A stretch of DNA of 64,000 nucleotides from Nostocoides_A vanveenii (GTDB lineage: Bacteria; Actinomycetota; Actinomycetes; Actinomycetales; Dermatophilaceae). The DNA lies in NCBI RefSeq assembly GCF_039531165.1, contig NZ_BAAAPN010000003.1, positions 1-64,000 on the forward strand, written 5' to 3'. Each line of letters starts with the position of its first letter. Within the stretch, counting starts at the first letter, position 1. The notes under the pieces were generated by a model. It searched no databases and was not told where the DNA came from. It saw only the letters and a list, made by a program, of their open reading frames with translations. A program made the translations under genes and the position numbers. Shown piece after piece: positions 54,794 to 63,542 of the stretch.

Positions 54794-56662
54794 TCAGCCC
54801 AGCTTCCCGGTGCCATAGGCGACACCGAGGGTGGACTGGGCGGACCGGACGATCGCGAAGGCCTCTCGCAAGTGGCGCTTGTCGAACGAACTGAGCTCGT
54901 CGGGGGAGAGCCGGTTGTCGGGCGCCTGCCCGGCGCGCACCCGCGCCGCCTGGTGACGGAAGCGGACATACGAGATGAACTCGAAGGCATCGCGCAGATC
55001 GGCACCGCGCCCGGCGTCCATCCGCCCGGCCGCGACGGCGGCGGCGAGCCGCTCGTCGGTGTTCTGCGCCGGGCTGCCCACGGCCAGCCCGTGCACGCGG
55101 GCCAGATCCACCACCGCACCGATACCGCCGCGCTTGATGTCCAAGGTGTCTCGGTGGGCACCCTCCTTGGCCAGCACGAAGCCGCGGAAGAAGCCGATCG
55201 GCGGCTCGTTCAGCACGGCCGCGCCCGCGAGGTGGGCGAGGAAGCGGGCCGAGGTGGGAGCCTGCGTGCGCACCTGCTCGGCCAACTCGGCATACAGCGA
55301 GGCATCGCCAGCGACCGGGCGCATGTCGAAGAAGATGCTCGCCCGGAGGATCGCCTCCGGCACGGGTGCGGTCATCCAGTCGGTGAAGACTTTGCGCCAC
55401 TTTTTCAGGCGGAGGCGGCAGTTCGGGTTGGTGGCCATGACGTCGCCGGCACACGTGGGATAGCCCGCCTCGACGAGGGCATTGCTGACCAGCCTCGCCA
55501 GTTCGGCGAAGTACTCCTTGTCCGCCGATGTGGCCGCGTCATCGATGATCAGCGCATTGTCCTGGTCGGCCGCCAGGGCCTGCTCCATGCGTGCTCGCGA
55601 GCCCAGCGTCACCCAGCAATAGGGCACCGGCGGGGCGCCGAGCCTGGCCTCCGCGAGGGCGATCAGCCGCCGCTCGATGGCGTCGCCGACGGTGGTAACG
55701 ATCCGCCCCATGTCGGCGGCGCTGGCGTCCTGCGCCACGAGCGACTCCACCACGGACGGCAACCGCGCCGCGATCTTGGCGATCGCCGCGCCGCTCTCCT
55801 GCTTGGCGATGTCGCCGGCGAGATAGACGGGGTTGGCATGTTCGAGGCGCATCAAGTCGGTGGTCGTCACCACCCCCAGCGCCCGGCCGTCTTCGACCAG
55901 CGGCAGATGATGGATGCGGCGGCCGACCATCTCCAGCAACGCCTCGAAGGCCAGACCGTCCGCGCGGGCCGTCACCGGCTCGGTCGTCATCACGGCGCTG
56001 ACCGGGCCCGCGGGATCGAGACCGACGGCGAGCACCCGGTTGCGCAGGTCGCGGTCGGTCACGATGCCGGCCAACCGCTCGCCGTCCATGACCAGCAGCG
56101 AGGAGATGCCGGCTTCAGCCATCACCGCGGCCGCCTGCCGGATCGTGGCGTCGAGGCCGACCGTCACCGGCTCGCGCTTGACCATGTCGCGCAGGCGGGT
56201 CTTGAGCACGGCGCTGCCGGAGCTCGAGGCCTGCTGGAGAGCGACCGCTCCGGCCATCCGCCGCGCGCGCTGGGAGTCGAAGAACTCCTCGAAGCCGGGC
56301 GCATTGCTGCACAGCTCGGCGAAGGTCGCGGCGTCCATGACCAGCGCCAGCGTGTCCTCGATGGCGACCACGCTGAAGGTCGACGGGTTGCCGCCGAGCA
56401 GGGTGGTCGACCCGAAGCACGTCCCGACCTCGCCCCGGTCGACGAGGGTGCCGACGGCATCGTGCATGTCGACGGCCCCCGACCGCACGATGAACAGGTG
56501 CAGGTTGTCGCGGCCCGGGACCATGATCGCGGTCCCGCGCCGGAAGTACTCGACGCGCAGCCGGCGCACCAGCCGCTCCACGGCGCCTGGCGCCATCGAC
56601 TCGAAGGGTGGGTGAGCGAGCAGGAAGTCGCGGATCTCGGCGAGCTCCACATCGAGGGCCAT
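54794..56662 (-). CDS. DUF294 signalling protein: cNMP-binding, CBS pair, nucleotidyltransferase-like domains
   Basis: A 622-residue protein. Residues about 20-130 are a cyclic-nucleotide-binding fold (LRVEYFRRGTAIMVPGRDNLHLFIVRSGAVDMHD). Residues about 160-290 hold two CBS domains (REPVTVGLDATIRQAAAVMAEAGISSLLVMDGERLAGIVTDRDLRNRV, then TEPVTARADGLAFEALLEMVGRRIHHLPLVEDG). Then comes the DUF294 nucleotidyltransferase-like region with LGSRARMEQALAADQDNALI, keeping the G-S and D-x-D motif, and its helical C-terminal domain. It may sense a nucleotide and modify a partner. Start ATG 56662; the long frame upstream is a shadow of the ABC exporter gene. Confidence 0.88.
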   Translation of the reverse strand: MALDVELAEIRDFLLAHPPFESMAPGAVERLVRRLRVEYFRRGTAIMVPGRDNLHLFIVRSGAVDMHDAVGTLVDRGEVGTCFGSTTLLGGNPSTFSVVAIEDTLALVMDAATFAELCSNAPGFEEFFDSQRARRMAGAVALQQASSSGSAVLKTRLRDMVKREPVTVGLDATIRQAAAVMAEAGISSLLVMDGERLAGIVTDRDLRNRVLAVGLDPAGPVSAVMTTEPVTARADGLAFEALLEMVGRRIHHLPLVEDGRALGVVTTTDLMRLEHANPVYLAGDIAKQESGAAIAKIAARLPSVVESLVAQDASAADMGRIVTTVGDAIERRLIALAEARLGAPPVPYCWVTLGSRARMEQALAADQDNALIIDDAATSADKEYFAELARLVSNALVEAGYPTCAGDVMATNPNCRLRLKKWRKVFTDWMTAPVPEAILRASIFFDMRPVAGDASLYAELAEQVRTQAPTSARFLAHLAGAAVLNEPPIGFFRGFVLAKEGAHRDTLDIKRGGIGAVVDLARVHGLAVGSPAQNTDERLAAAVAAGRMDAGRGADLRDAFEFISYVRFRHQAARVRAGQAPDNRLSPDELSSFDKRHLREAFAIVRSAQSTLGVAYGTGKLG

Positions 56663-56734
56663 GAGTCCATGGTGGCAAACTCGCTGCGGAATGGCGTGGC
56701 GCCCCCGCCGGTGCGGGCGTAGGTTGTCGGGGCC

Positions 56735-58534
56735 ATGTTGCTTCGACTGATCCGCTCGCACCTGCGGCCGTATGCCGTGCCGGTCGCCGTCATCTTTGTG
56801 CTCCAGTTCGTTGCGACCCTGAGCAGCCTCTACCTGCCGTCGTTGAACGGCCAGATCATCGACCAGGGCGTCGTGCCCGGGGACATCGCCTACATCCTGC
56901 GCACCGGCGCGATCATGCTCGCGGTCTCCATCGTCAACATCGTCGCGACGATCGGCGTCGCCTGGGCGGCAGCGACCGCGTCGGCGGGGGTGGCGCGCGA
57001 CCTGCGCCGCGAGGTCTTCGAACGCGTCGGCCGCTTCTCGGCCCAGGAGTTGTCGAGCTTCGGGGCGCCGACGCTGATCTCGCGCAACACCAATGACGTC
57101 ATGCAGGTTCAGACGCTGCTCAACATGGGCCTGATGTTCATGGTGTCGATCCCGATCATGATGGTCGGCGGCATCATCATGGCGCTGCGCGAGGACGTCG
57201 GTCTCTCCTGGCTGGTCGCCGTCGCCGTGCCGCTGCTCGGGGTCATCGTCGGGTCCATCGTCGTTCGGATGCTGCCGTGGTTCCGGCGCATGCAGGAGTC
57301 GGTCGACGCGGTCAATCGCATTCTGCGCGAACAGATCACCGGCATTCGGGTGGTGCGCGCCTTTGTGCGCGAGCGCCACGAGGAGGCGCGGTTCGACGAC
57401 GCCAACACGACCTATACCGGCACGGCGCTCGCGGTCGGCCGGCTCTTTTCGATGGTCTTCCCGCTGGTCATGCTCGTCTTCAATGGGGCCAGCGTGGCGG
57501 TGCTCTGGTTCGGCGCGCACCGCGTCGACAACGGTCAGATGGAGGTCGGCGCGCTCACGGCCTTCATGACCTATCTGATGCAGATCCTGATGTCGGTGAT
57601 GTTCGGGGTGATGATGTCGATGATGATCCCCCGCGCGAGCGTCTCGGCGGGCCGCATCACCGAGGTTCTCGATGCCGTCCCGACGATCGTGGACCCGCCC
57701 GCGCCGATCCCGATCGACCCGGAGCCTGAGCTGGCTGCTGAAGATGACGCGTCGGTCGATCCGGTGGCTGAGACGGGCGCGCCACCGCCGCCCATCGGCG
57801 TGGAGTTCCGCGGCGTCAGCTTCAGCTACCCCGGTGCCGACCACCCCGTCCTGACCGGTGTCTCCTTCGTTGCCGAGCCGGGCCGGACGACCGCGGTCAT
57901 CGGCTCGACCGGTGCCGGCAAGACCACGCTCGTCTCGCTGGTTGCCCGCCTCTACGACGTCACCGAGGGCGCGGTCCTCGTCGGCGGGCTCGACGTGCGC
58001 GATGTCGCCCAGGAGGATCTCTGGCGTCATCTCGGCCTGGTCCCGCAGAAGCCTTTCCTCTTCAGCGGCACCGTCGCGAGCAACCTGCGCTATGGCGATG
58101 CCGACGCAACTGACGAGCAACTCTGGGAGGCGCTGCGCATCGCCCAAGCGGCGGACTTCGTCCGAGCCATGCCGGGCGGACTCGACGCGCCGATCGCCCA
58201 AGGGGGCACGAACGTCTCCGGCGGGCAGCGCCAGCGCCTCGCGATCGCCCGAGCACTCGTGCGGCGGCCCGCGATCTACCTCTTCGACGACTCCTTCTCG
58301 GCGCTCGACCTCGCCACCGACGCCCGCCTGCGCGCTGCGCTGCGCTCCGTCACCCACGATGCCGCGGTCATCGTTGTCGCGCAACGCGTTTCGACAATCA
58401 TCTCGGCGGATCAGATCATCGTCTTAGAGGACGGGATGATCGTCGGGAGCGGGCAGCATACGGAATTGATCGAGACCTGCCCGACGTATGCCGAAATCGT
58501 GGCGTCCCAGGCCGTCATGGAGGACGCCGCATGA
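56735..58534 (+). CDS. ABC exporter half-transporter with degenerate ATPase site
   Basis: A 599-residue half-transporter: six helices (about residues 15-300) in the type IV exporter fold, a linker with many Pro/Glu/Asp residues, and an ATPase domain. Walker A is GSTGAGKTT and the signature VSGGQRQRL, but Walker B ends FDDSFSALD with Asp in place of the catalytic Glu, and the switch His is Gln in VVAQRVSTI. These are the hallmark changes of the degenerate partner in heterodimeric exporters such as TM287/288 or BmrCD. It overlaps the partner gene by 4 bp. Substrate unknown, probably drugs or lipids. Confidence 0.9.
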   Translation: MLLRLIRSHLRPYAVPVAVIFVLQFVATLSSLYLPSLNGQIIDQGVVPGDIAYILRTGAIMLAVSIVNIVATIGVAWAAATASAGVARDLRREVFERVGRFSAQELSSFGAPTLISRNTNDVMQVQTLLNMGLMFMVSIPIMMVGGIIMALREDVGLSWLVAVAVPLLGVIVGSIVVRMLPWFRRMQESVDAVNRILREQITGIRVVRAFVRERHEEARFDDANTTYTGTALAVGRLFSMVFPLVMLVFNGASVAVLWFGAHRVDNGQMEVGALTAFMTYLMQILMSVMFGVMMSMMIPRASVSAGRITEVLDAVPTIVDPPAPIPIDPEPELAAEDDASVDPVAETGAPPPPIGVEFRGVSFSYPGADHPVLTGVSFVAEPGRTTAVIGSTGAGKTTLVSLVARLYDVTEGAVLVGGLDVRDVAQEDLWRHLGLVPQKPFLFSGTVASNLRYGDADATDEQLWEALRIAQAADFVRAMPGGLDAPIAQGGTNVSGGQRQRLAIARALVRRPAIYLFDDSFSALDLATDARLRAALRSVTHDAAVIVVAQRVSTIISADQIIVLEDGMIVGSGQHTELIETCPTYAEIVASQAVMEDAA

Positions 58535-60531
58535 GCGACGTCATCAAGTCGGAGGAGGAGAAGGCCGCCGATGCGCGGCGCGGCCCGGCAGGAGCCGCCC
58601 AGCGCAGCGGCCCGCCGCACATGCGGATGGGCCAGCCGGCCGAGAAGTCGAAGAACTTCTTGCCCTCGGCCAAGCGCCTCCTCGGTATCTTGCGCCCCCA
58701 GCGCACGCTCGTCTGGGCGGCCATGGCCTTCGCCGTCGTCTCGGTCTGCCTCTCGGCGGTCGGGCCCAAGATTCTCGGCCGAGCCACCGACCTGATCTTC
58801 GCCGGCCTCTTCGGGCGGCAGATCCCCGCGAACCTCACGGTCGAGCAGTTCGCGACCATGCTCCGAGCCCGGGGTGAGGACAAGGTCGCCACCATGGTCG
58901 AGGCGATGGATCACGTCATCCCGGGGCAGGGCGTCGATTTCGGCGCGGTGGCTCGGGTGCTCCTGCTTGCGCTCGGGTTCTATGCCGTCGCCAGCCTGCT
59001 CAGCTGGGCCCAGGCGCGGATCATCGTCGAGGTCGTCAACGGCAGCGTCTACCGGCTGCGGCGGCAGGTCGAGGAGAAACTCGGGCGACTTCCGTTGTCC
59101 TACTTCGACTCTCAGCCGCGCGGGGAGTTGCTCAGCCGGGTCACCAACGACATCGACAATATTGCCCAGAGCCTGCAACAGACCCTCAGCCAGCTGATCA
59201 CCTCCCTGCTGACCGTCATCGCGATGCTGGCGATGATGGTCTGGGTCTCGCCCCTTCTCTCCTTGCTCGCGCTGGCGACGATCCCGCTGTCCATCGGCGT
59301 CACGGCCGTGATCGGCAAGCGCTCACAACGATATTTCGTCCAACAGTGGAAGAGCACCGGAGAGGTCAACTCGATCGTCGAAGAGACCTTCACCGGCCAC
59401 GGCCTGGTCAAGGTCTTCGGCCGTCAGGACGAGGTCGGCGCCCGCTTCGCGGAGAAGAACGACGCGCTGCGCGACGCCGGCTTCGGCGCCCAGTTCGTCA
59501 GCGGCCTGATCATGCCGATGATGATGTTCGTCGGGAACCTCAACTATGTGGCGATCGCCGTCGTTGGCGGTGTCCGCGTCGCGAACGGCTCGATGAGCAT
59601 CGGCGACGTCCAGGCCTTCATCCAATATTCGCGCCAGTTCACCCAGCCGCTGACGCAGGTGGCGTCGATGGCCAACCTGATGCAAAGCGGAGTCGCTTCT
59701 GCGGAGCGGGTTTTCGAGGTGCTCGATGCTCCCGAGCAGGAGCCGGACCCCGCCGATCCGGTCCGGGTGGACGACCCGCGCGGCCGCGTCGCCTTCGAGG
59801 ACGTCAGCTTCGCGTATGCCGCGGACCGCCCCCTCATCGAGCACCTCGATCTCGTCGTCGAGCCGGGTCAAACGGTGGCAATCGTCGGTCCGACCGGCGC
59901 GGGCAAGACCACCCTGGTCAACCTCATCATGCGGTTCTACGAACTCGACGGCGGCCGGATCACCCTCGACGGCGTCGACATCACCGAGATGACGCGCGAC
60001 AACCTGCGCAGCGAGATCGGGATGGTTTTGCAGGACACCTGGCTCTTCGCCGGCACCATCCGCGACAACATCGCCTATGGGAAGCCGGGGGCCACGGAAG
60101 GGGAGGTGCTCGCGGCCGCCCAAGCGACCTACGTCGATCGCTTCGTGCACTCGCTGCCGGACGGCTACGACACCCTGCTTGACTCCGAGGCGAGCAATAT
60201 CAGCGCAGGGGAGAAGCAGTTGCTCACGATCGCGCGGGCGTTCATCTCCGACCCCGCGCTGCTGATCCTCGATGAGGCGACGTCATCGGTCGACACCCGC
60301 ACCGAGTTGCTCGTCCAACACGCGATGGCCGCCTTGCGCAGTGACCGGACCAGCTTCGTCATCGCCCACCGGCTCTCCACGATCCGCGACGCCGACCTGA
60401 TACTGGTGATGGAGGACGGCCGGATCGTGGAGCAGGGCGGTCACGCCGACCTGCTGGCTGCCGGGGGACCTTTCGCCCGCCTGTATGCCGCGCAGTTCGC
60501 CGGCGCCATGGCCGAGGCCGAAGCGGGCTAG
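58531..60531 (+). CDS. ABC exporter half-transporter with canonical ATPase site
   Basis: A 666-residue half-transporter. It begins with about 45 charged residues, followed by six helices and an ATPase domain with Walker A GPTGAGKTT, signature ISAGEKQLL (a divergent form of LSGGQ), Walker B LLILDEATSSVD with catalytic Glu, and the switch VIAHRLSTI with His. Together with the preceding gene it makes an asymmetric heterodimer in which the catalytic Glu and switch His are both supplied by this subunit. It starts in the stop of the partner gene. Confidence 0.9.
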   Translation: MSDVIKSEEEKAADARRGPAGAAQRSGPPHMRMGQPAEKSKNFLPSAKRLLGILRPQRTLVWAAMAFAVVSVCLSAVGPKILGRATDLIFAGLFGRQIPANLTVEQFATMLRARGEDKVATMVEAMDHVIPGQGVDFGAVARVLLLALGFYAVASLLSWAQARIIVEVVNGSVYRLRRQVEEKLGRLPLSYFDSQPRGELLSRVTNDIDNIAQSLQQTLSQLITSLLTVIAMLAMMVWVSPLLSLLALATIPLSIGVTAVIGKRSQRYFVQQWKSTGEVNSIVEETFTGHGLVKVFGRQDEVGARFAEKNDALRDAGFGAQFVSGLIMPMMMFVGNLNYVAIAVVGGVRVANGSMSIGDVQAFIQYSRQFTQPLTQVASMANLMQSGVASAERVFEVLDAPEQEPDPADPVRVDDPRGRVAFEDVSFAYAADRPLIEHLDLVVEPGQTVAIVGPTGAGKTTLVNLIMRFYELDGGRITLDGVDITEMTRDNLRSEIGMVLQDTWLFAGTIRDNIAYGKPGATEGEVLAAAQATYVDRFVHSLPDGYDTLLDSEASNISAGEKQLLTIARAFISDPALLILDEATSSVDTRTELLVQHAMAALRSDRTSFVIAHRLSTIRDADLILVMEDGRIVEQGGHADLLAAGGPFARLYAAQFAGAMAEAEAG

Positions 60532-60581
60532 CCTCGAGCCATGGCCGGCTGCCTTCCGCAACAATCGCGCCTGGACTGTCC

Positions 60582-61025
60582 GTGACGACTGCCGGTCAGG
60601 GCTCGCGGGCGCACCCGGCCTATCGGCAACCGGGCATACTGGCCTTGGTCGCAGCGGGGGGCGCGGCCGGCACGCTGGCGCGCGCGCTGGTGGAGCAGCT
60701 CTTCCCCGCCCGGGCGGGGCAGTGGCCGTGGGCCACCTTCGTTATCAACGTCACCGGGGCCTTCCTTCTCGGGCTATTGCTGCAGACCCTCGCGCTCGGC
60801 GGCCCGGACACGGGGTGGCGGCGTTCGGCTCGCCTTGGCCTGGGGACGGGGGTGTTGGGTGGCTTCACGACCTATAGCACCTTCGCCGTCGAGACCATTC
60901 GGTCACCGGCTCTCCTCGCCATCACGTATGCCGTGGCGACCGTCCTTCTCGGCGGGCTCGCGGCGGCGGCCGGAATGCGGGTCGCGCAGCGGCGGGCTCG
61001 GCCAGGCGGGGTGGCCGCGGGATGA
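60582..61025 (+). CDS. crcB1: FluC/CrcB fluoride channel, subunit 1
   Basis: A 147-residue four-helix protein starting at GTG 60582. WATFVINVTGAFLLG holds the pore Asn, and LGGFTTYSTFAVE the Phe-box region with Thr/Ser pore residues. FluC exports cytoplasmic fluoride as an antiparallel dimer. Its stop overlaps the second copy (ATGA), the arrangement of two-gene heterodimeric channels. No fluoride riboswitch is evident in the 50 bp before it. Confidence 0.9.
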   Translation: MTTAGQGSRAHPAYRQPGILALVAAGGAAGTLARALVEQLFPARAGQWPWATFVINVTGAFLLGLLLQTLALGGPDTGWRRSARLGLGTGVLGGFTTYSTFAVETIRSPALLAITYAVATVLLGGLAAAAGMRVAQRRARPGGVAAG

Positions 61026-61393
61026 GTCTGCTGCTGGTGTGCGTGGCCGGCGGGCTGGGGGCCATTGCGCGGTTCACCGTCGACGGGCTGATCTGTCGGC
61101 ACCGGCGTGGCGCCCTACCGCTGGGCACCCTGGTGATCAACATCGGTGGCTCTTTCCTTCTCGGCTTGGTCACCGGACTGGCGGTGCGGCATGCGGGCTT
61201 CCCAGCGGCAGTGGAAAGCGCTGTGGGGACGGGGTTTTGCGGTGGATTCACGACCTTCAGCACCGCCTCGGTCGACGTGCTAAGCCTGTGGGAGGCCGAC
61301 GGTCCGCGGCCGGGGATCACGTATGCCGTGCTCACCCTCGCCGGGTCCGTGCTCGGCGCCGCCTTGGGCTGGTGGGCCGGCTCGATCGGCTGA
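61022..61393 (+). CDS. crcB2: FluC/CrcB fluoride channel, subunit 2
   Basis: A 123-residue four-helix protein. LGTLVINIGGSFLLG and CGGFTTFSTASVD match the FluC pore and Phe-box motifs; Ala replaces the second Phe of the FTTxSTF box. The ATG overlaps the stop of subunit 1 by 4 bp. Single-Phe-box subunits occur in heterodimeric FluC pairs, so a heterodimer is likely here. The 61394-61521 gap shows no gene or clear terminator. Confidence 0.9.
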   Translation: MSLLLVCVAGGLGAIARFTVDGLICRHRRGALPLGTLVINIGGSFLLGLVTGLAVRHAGFPAAVESAVGTGFCGGFTTFSTASVDVLSLWEADGPRPGITYAVLTLAGSVLGAALGWWAGSIG

Positions 61394-61521
61394 TGGCGGC
61401 CGTGTTTTGCCGGGTGCTACCGACCGGCGCACAACGGGCCGAGCGCTCCACACCTCTGCCCAAGGCCAACCCCTGCACGGACCGGCGATGGCCGGCTGCC
61501 CGTGCCTGGGCCAGCCGAGCG

Positions 61522-63438
61522 TCAGCCGGCGAGCCAGGCTCCGAAGGCGTCGAAGGAATAGGGCCGGCCCAGGAAGGCGGCGACCAGGTCGGCCGCATCG
61601 CGCGAGCCGCCGGGGGCGAGCACGTGGTCCCGATAGCGGCCGGCAACCCGAGTGTCGAAAAGCGCGGCGGGGTCGAAAGCCGTGAAGAGATCCTTGGCGA
61701 TGACCAGGCTCCACATATAGGTGTAGTAGCCCGAGCCATAGCCGTCCAGATGCCCGAAGGAGGCCTGGAAGTGGGTGTCCGGGAGGCGGGCATACGCGTC
61801 ATACGTCCGCTGCAGCTCCGCGACGCGCGCCGTGTGATCGGCCGGCCGCTCGAGGTGGAGATAGTAGGACGTCGCCGCATAGAACATCTGGGTGCCGGCC
61901 TGCAGTCCCTTGCCGAACTCGTGCGCCTCCACCATCCGCGCCACCAGATCCGCCGGTATGGGCGTGCCCTCGGCATCGCGGGCAAAAGTCGCCAGCACTC
62001 CCGCGTCCCACGCCCATTGCTCCAGCAGCTGCGAGGGGGCTTCGACGAAATCCCACTCGGTGGCCACGCCGCTGAATCGCACCCACTGCTGATCGCCGCC
62101 GAGCACGTGATGGATCAAGTGGCCGAACTCGTGGAAGAGGGTCACAACGTCCTGATGCTCCATCAACCCGCGCGAGAAATTGCAGACCAGCGCACCCTCG
62201 GGCAGGTTCCGACTCGAGACCCCCGAGACGAGATCAAATTGCGCAGCGTGCTTGAACTTCCCCTCTCGCGGATGGAGGTCGAGATAGATCCGGCCGATCG
62301 GCGCCTGGTCGCGCAGGACGTCGTAGGCGGTGACGTCGGGGTGCCAGACGGGCGCGTCGGGCCGCTCGGCATACGTGATCCCGAAGAGCCGGCCGGTCAC
62401 ATCGAGTAGCCCGGCCCGCACCGCGGCGAAGTCGAAGTAGCCGCGCACCGCCGCCGCATCCACGTCGAATCGTTCGCGCCGCACGAGCTCGAGGACGTAG
62501 GCGGAATCGGCGCTCGTGATCGACTCGATCGCGGCGTCATCGCGCTGGGCACGCTCGAGAAGCAGGGCGAGCTCGCGCTGGGCCGGAGCGTGTGCCAGGC
62601 CGGCGATCCGGTCGATGAACGCGCCGATGGCGCCGCCCGAGCCGATCATCTTGACTTCGGCGTCGTAGTCCGGCCAGTTCGGATAGTCCAACAGCCCGGC
62701 CAGCTCGGCGCGCAGATCGAGGATCTCGTGCAGGACGGCGTCGTTCTGCGGCCACGCGCGGTTGTTGAAGGCGCTGACCAATTCCTGCCGCGCCGCCCGG
62801 TCGTGGGCGAAGGTGCGGAACGGAATGACGTCGGGATAGTCGGTGGTGATCGTCACCAGGCCCTCGGCGTCGACGGGATGCGCGTCGATGAAGTCCTGCG
62901 GCAGCCCGGCGAGCCGATCGGGGGCGACGCGGATCGATCGCACGTCATCGCGGATGGCGCGTCCGAAGTCCTGGCCGAGTTCGGTCAGCCGCTCGCTGAT
63001 CGCGGCCAGCCGCGTCCGCGTGGCCTCGTCCCGGTCGACGCCGGCACGCCGGAAATCCCGAAGCGTACGCCGCAGCACCCGCTCTGCGACGGCGTCCAGG
63101 CCGTCGGTGTCGAGCGCGGCGAGCACGTCGAAAAGCTCGCGATCGAGCGCCCGGCCGGTCAGGAAGCGTGCGATCTCGACGGTGCCGTCCTCCGCGGCCG
63201 TCCGGACACCAAGGTCTGGGTGGACCTGCGCGATCAGGCCCGCGGCACCACTGGCGTGCGCGATGGCGATGTCGCCGTCATTCCATAGAGCGAGAGTCTC
63301 GGCCGTCGTGCGCGGTGTGCCGTCCTTGAGGCGCTCGACGATCAAGCGCGCGGTCGCCAGGCTGGCGCCGACGCGCTCACGGACATACGGCTCCCACGCG
63401 GCCTGGTCGGCGGGCAGGGACTCAGGCTCGATAGACAC
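61522..63438 (-). CDS. M3-family metallopeptidase (oligopeptidase-like)
   Basis: A 638-residue peptidase. The zinc site is LFHEFGHLIHHVL near residue 436, with the third ligand Glu in WDFVEAPSQLLEQW, and the C-terminal DTHFQASFGHLDGYGSGYYTYMWS provides the His/Tyr substrate-binding loop of M3 enzymes. It begins at GTG 63438. Such thimet-type oligopeptidases degrade short peptides in the cytoplasm. The 26-bp dyad 40 bp upstream, shared with the ABC operon, may regulate it. Confidence 0.9.
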   Translation of the reverse strand: MSIEPESLPADQAAWEPYVRERVGASLATARLIVERLKDGTPRTTAETLALWNDGDIAIAHASGAAGLIAQVHPDLGVRTAAEDGTVEIARFLTGRALDRELFDVLAALDTDGLDAVAERVLRRTLRDFRRAGVDRDEATRTRLAAISERLTELGQDFGRAIRDDVRSIRVAPDRLAGLPQDFIDAHPVDAEGLVTITTDYPDVIPFRTFAHDRAARQELVSAFNNRAWPQNDAVLHEILDLRAELAGLLDYPNWPDYDAEVKMIGSGGAIGAFIDRIAGLAHAPAQRELALLLERAQRDDAAIESITSADSAYVLELVRRERFDVDAAAVRGYFDFAAVRAGLLDVTGRLFGITYAERPDAPVWHPDVTAYDVLRDQAPIGRIYLDLHPREGKFKHAAQFDLVSGVSSRNLPEGALVCNFSRGLMEHQDVVTLFHEFGHLIHHVLGGDQQWVRFSGVATEWDFVEAPSQLLEQWAWDAGVLATFARDAEGTPIPADLVARMVEAHEFGKGLQAGTQMFYAATSYYLHLERPADHTARVAELQRTYDAYARLPDTHFQASFGHLDGYGSGYYTYMWSLVIAKDLFTAFDPAALFDTRVAGRYRDHVLAPGGSRDAADLVAAFLGRPYSFDAFGAWLAG

Positions 63439-63477
63439 GCCCGCAACCGTAACCCGAGCGCGCGCTCAACCCCTGTC

Positions 63478-63503
63478 CCTAAACTCTGCTAGCAGCGTTT
63501 AGG
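63478..63503. promoter_or_regulatory. Second copy of the 26-bp dyad, upstream of the M3 peptidase
   Basis: The sequence reads CCTAA-AC-TCTGCTAGCAGC-GT-TTAGG. It differs from the copy at 39816-39841 at one base of the core and at the spacer dinucleotides, which also vary in the other copy. It lies 40 bp before GTG 63438. Two conserved dyads 23.6 kb apart are unlikely by chance and suggest binding of one regulator. Confidence 0.6.
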
Positions 63504-63521
63504 TCACGTCCGGCACGGTAG

Positions 63522-63542
63522 ACCCTGCTGCAGGACGCCTAA
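63522..63542. promoter_or_regulatory. Second copy of the 21-bp companion element
   Basis: ACCCTGCTG-C-AGGAC-G-CCTAA matches 39800-39820 at 19 of 21 positions (both differences are transitions). Here it lies 18 bp to the right of the dyad, whereas at the first locus it overlaps the dyad's left end, so the two elements vary in spacing. It overlaps the stop codon of the last gene. Confidence 0.5.

Noticed and set aside
56663..58384. N-terminal extension of the DUF294 frame by 574 codons
   Set aside because: The extension is antisense to the ABC exporter gene and is Asp/His/Arg-rich; family similarity starts at ATG 56662.
60532..60581. Fluoride riboswitch before the FluC pair
   Set aside because: Only 50 bp precede the GTG start and I could not find the conserved motif.
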